Origin: Phaeodactylum tricornutum CCAP 1055/1
Lineage: Eukaryota; Bacillariophyta; Bacillariophyceae; Surirellales; Neidiaceae
Reading direction: 5' to 3'
Length of the DNA: 64,000 nt
Assembly: GCF_000150955.2 (NCBI RefSeq)
Contig: NC_011691.1
Location: forward strand, 1 to 64,000
The notes beneath the pieces were generated by a model, which was given only the letters and a program-made list of their open reading frames with translations, was not told the origin of the DNA and made no database searches. Below are positions 63,738 through 64,000 of this stretch, piece by piece. Positions within the stretch are counted from its first letter, which is position 1. Each line of letters begins with the position of its first letter. Made by a program: the position numbers and the translations under genes.

Positions 63738-64000
63738 TGTGACGATACAAATCGATTGTTCTAGGACAACCCCAGATAGTGGTAATGGGAATCGCCTACG
63801 ATATCCGCATTTCGTGACTGACTGTGAATCAATTTACCATGCTTTTTCAAATTCTGCACTTCTTACGGTATAATACTATCGACAATAACTCGAGAGGTAG
63901 ATTAAATTCTTCTATATTGTTGACAATGACAGAGACGAGCCGTCTTCCAGTGAAGAAGCAAAAGGTGTCGATAGTCTACATTAGCTGACGAAATGTACTG

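Noticed and set aside
1-64000. CRISPR array, phage or bacterial gene cluster
   Set aside because: The window is eukaryotic (telomere, introns, eIF2, CCT). No spaced direct repeats of CRISPR type seen.

Overview
The window looks like the left end of a nuclear chromosome of a pennate diatom, most likely Phaeodactylum tricornutum or a close relative. It opens with about 278 bases of CCCTAA telomere repeats. It then has a 6 kb subtelomeric stretch of fragments and fossils, followed by a dense gene array with few, short GT-AG introns (about 73-223 nt where they can be placed). Diatom signs are AxA/F-type plastid targeting presequences (for example SASAFTTKP), a Ty1/copia fossil with the residues of the diatom CoDi groups, several heat-shock-factor genes, and a degenerate membrane-protein gene of a diatom-type family. 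The species call is inference; no alignment was possible.

Layout. 1-278: telomere. 279-6600: subtelomere with a modular secreted protein gene carrying a frame change (1622-2812), a membrane-protein remnant (about 3209-3605) and a decayed copia element (about 3950-5420). 6743-17272: a plastid-targeted protein of unknown function, a SUMO-like/BTB fusion, CCT4 chaperonin, a tiny plastid-targeted lysine-rich protein, a PDCD2-like protein and a long coiled-coil protein. 17726-25199: an unknown protein, a ZCCHC9-like zinc-knuckle protein, a DUF985 cupin, a type I membrane protein and ribosomal protein uL5/RPL11. 25949-32655: a receptor-like nucleotide cyclase fused to a cyclic-nucleotide phosphodiesterase (three exons), an odd alternating-repeat spacer, and an RRM plus methyltransferase protein. 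32879-39302: two heat shock factors flanking a RelA/SpoT-like plus TPR protein, all on the minus strand. 39303-41357: a gene-poor 2 kb gap. 41358-46930: an ankyrin protein, a queuosine-salvage hydrolase and eIF2-gamma. 47901-58499: three large disordered Arg/Ser-rich proteins with a GH20 hexosaminidase between the second and third; the GH20 has one in-frame stop in a conserved stretch. 58586-63737: an HtrL/YibB-like type II membrane protein, PRMT5 and a DUF1749 hydrolase.

Functionally the region mixes core information genes (CCT4, RPL11, eIF2-gamma, PRMT5, PDCD2, ZCCHC9) with lineage-specific signalling or unknown genes. Translation and ribosome biogenesis are over-represented: uL5, PDCD2 (a uS5 chaperone in yeast and animals), ZCCHC9, eIF2-gamma and queuosine recovery. 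I see no operon-like organisation. Several genes are in head-to-head pairs (12190/12910, 14930/15419, 44227/45170, 59803/60344).

The most interesting items are the SUMO-like/BTB fusion, the RelA/SpoT-like/TPR fusion, the cyclase-phosphodiesterase receptor, the single TAA in GH20, a six-copy alternating CCACGGT/ACCGTGG array at 30513-30606, and a GACTGTGA motif that recurs upstream of start codons. Starts and splice sites were chosen by reading frame and donor/acceptor match, without transcript data.
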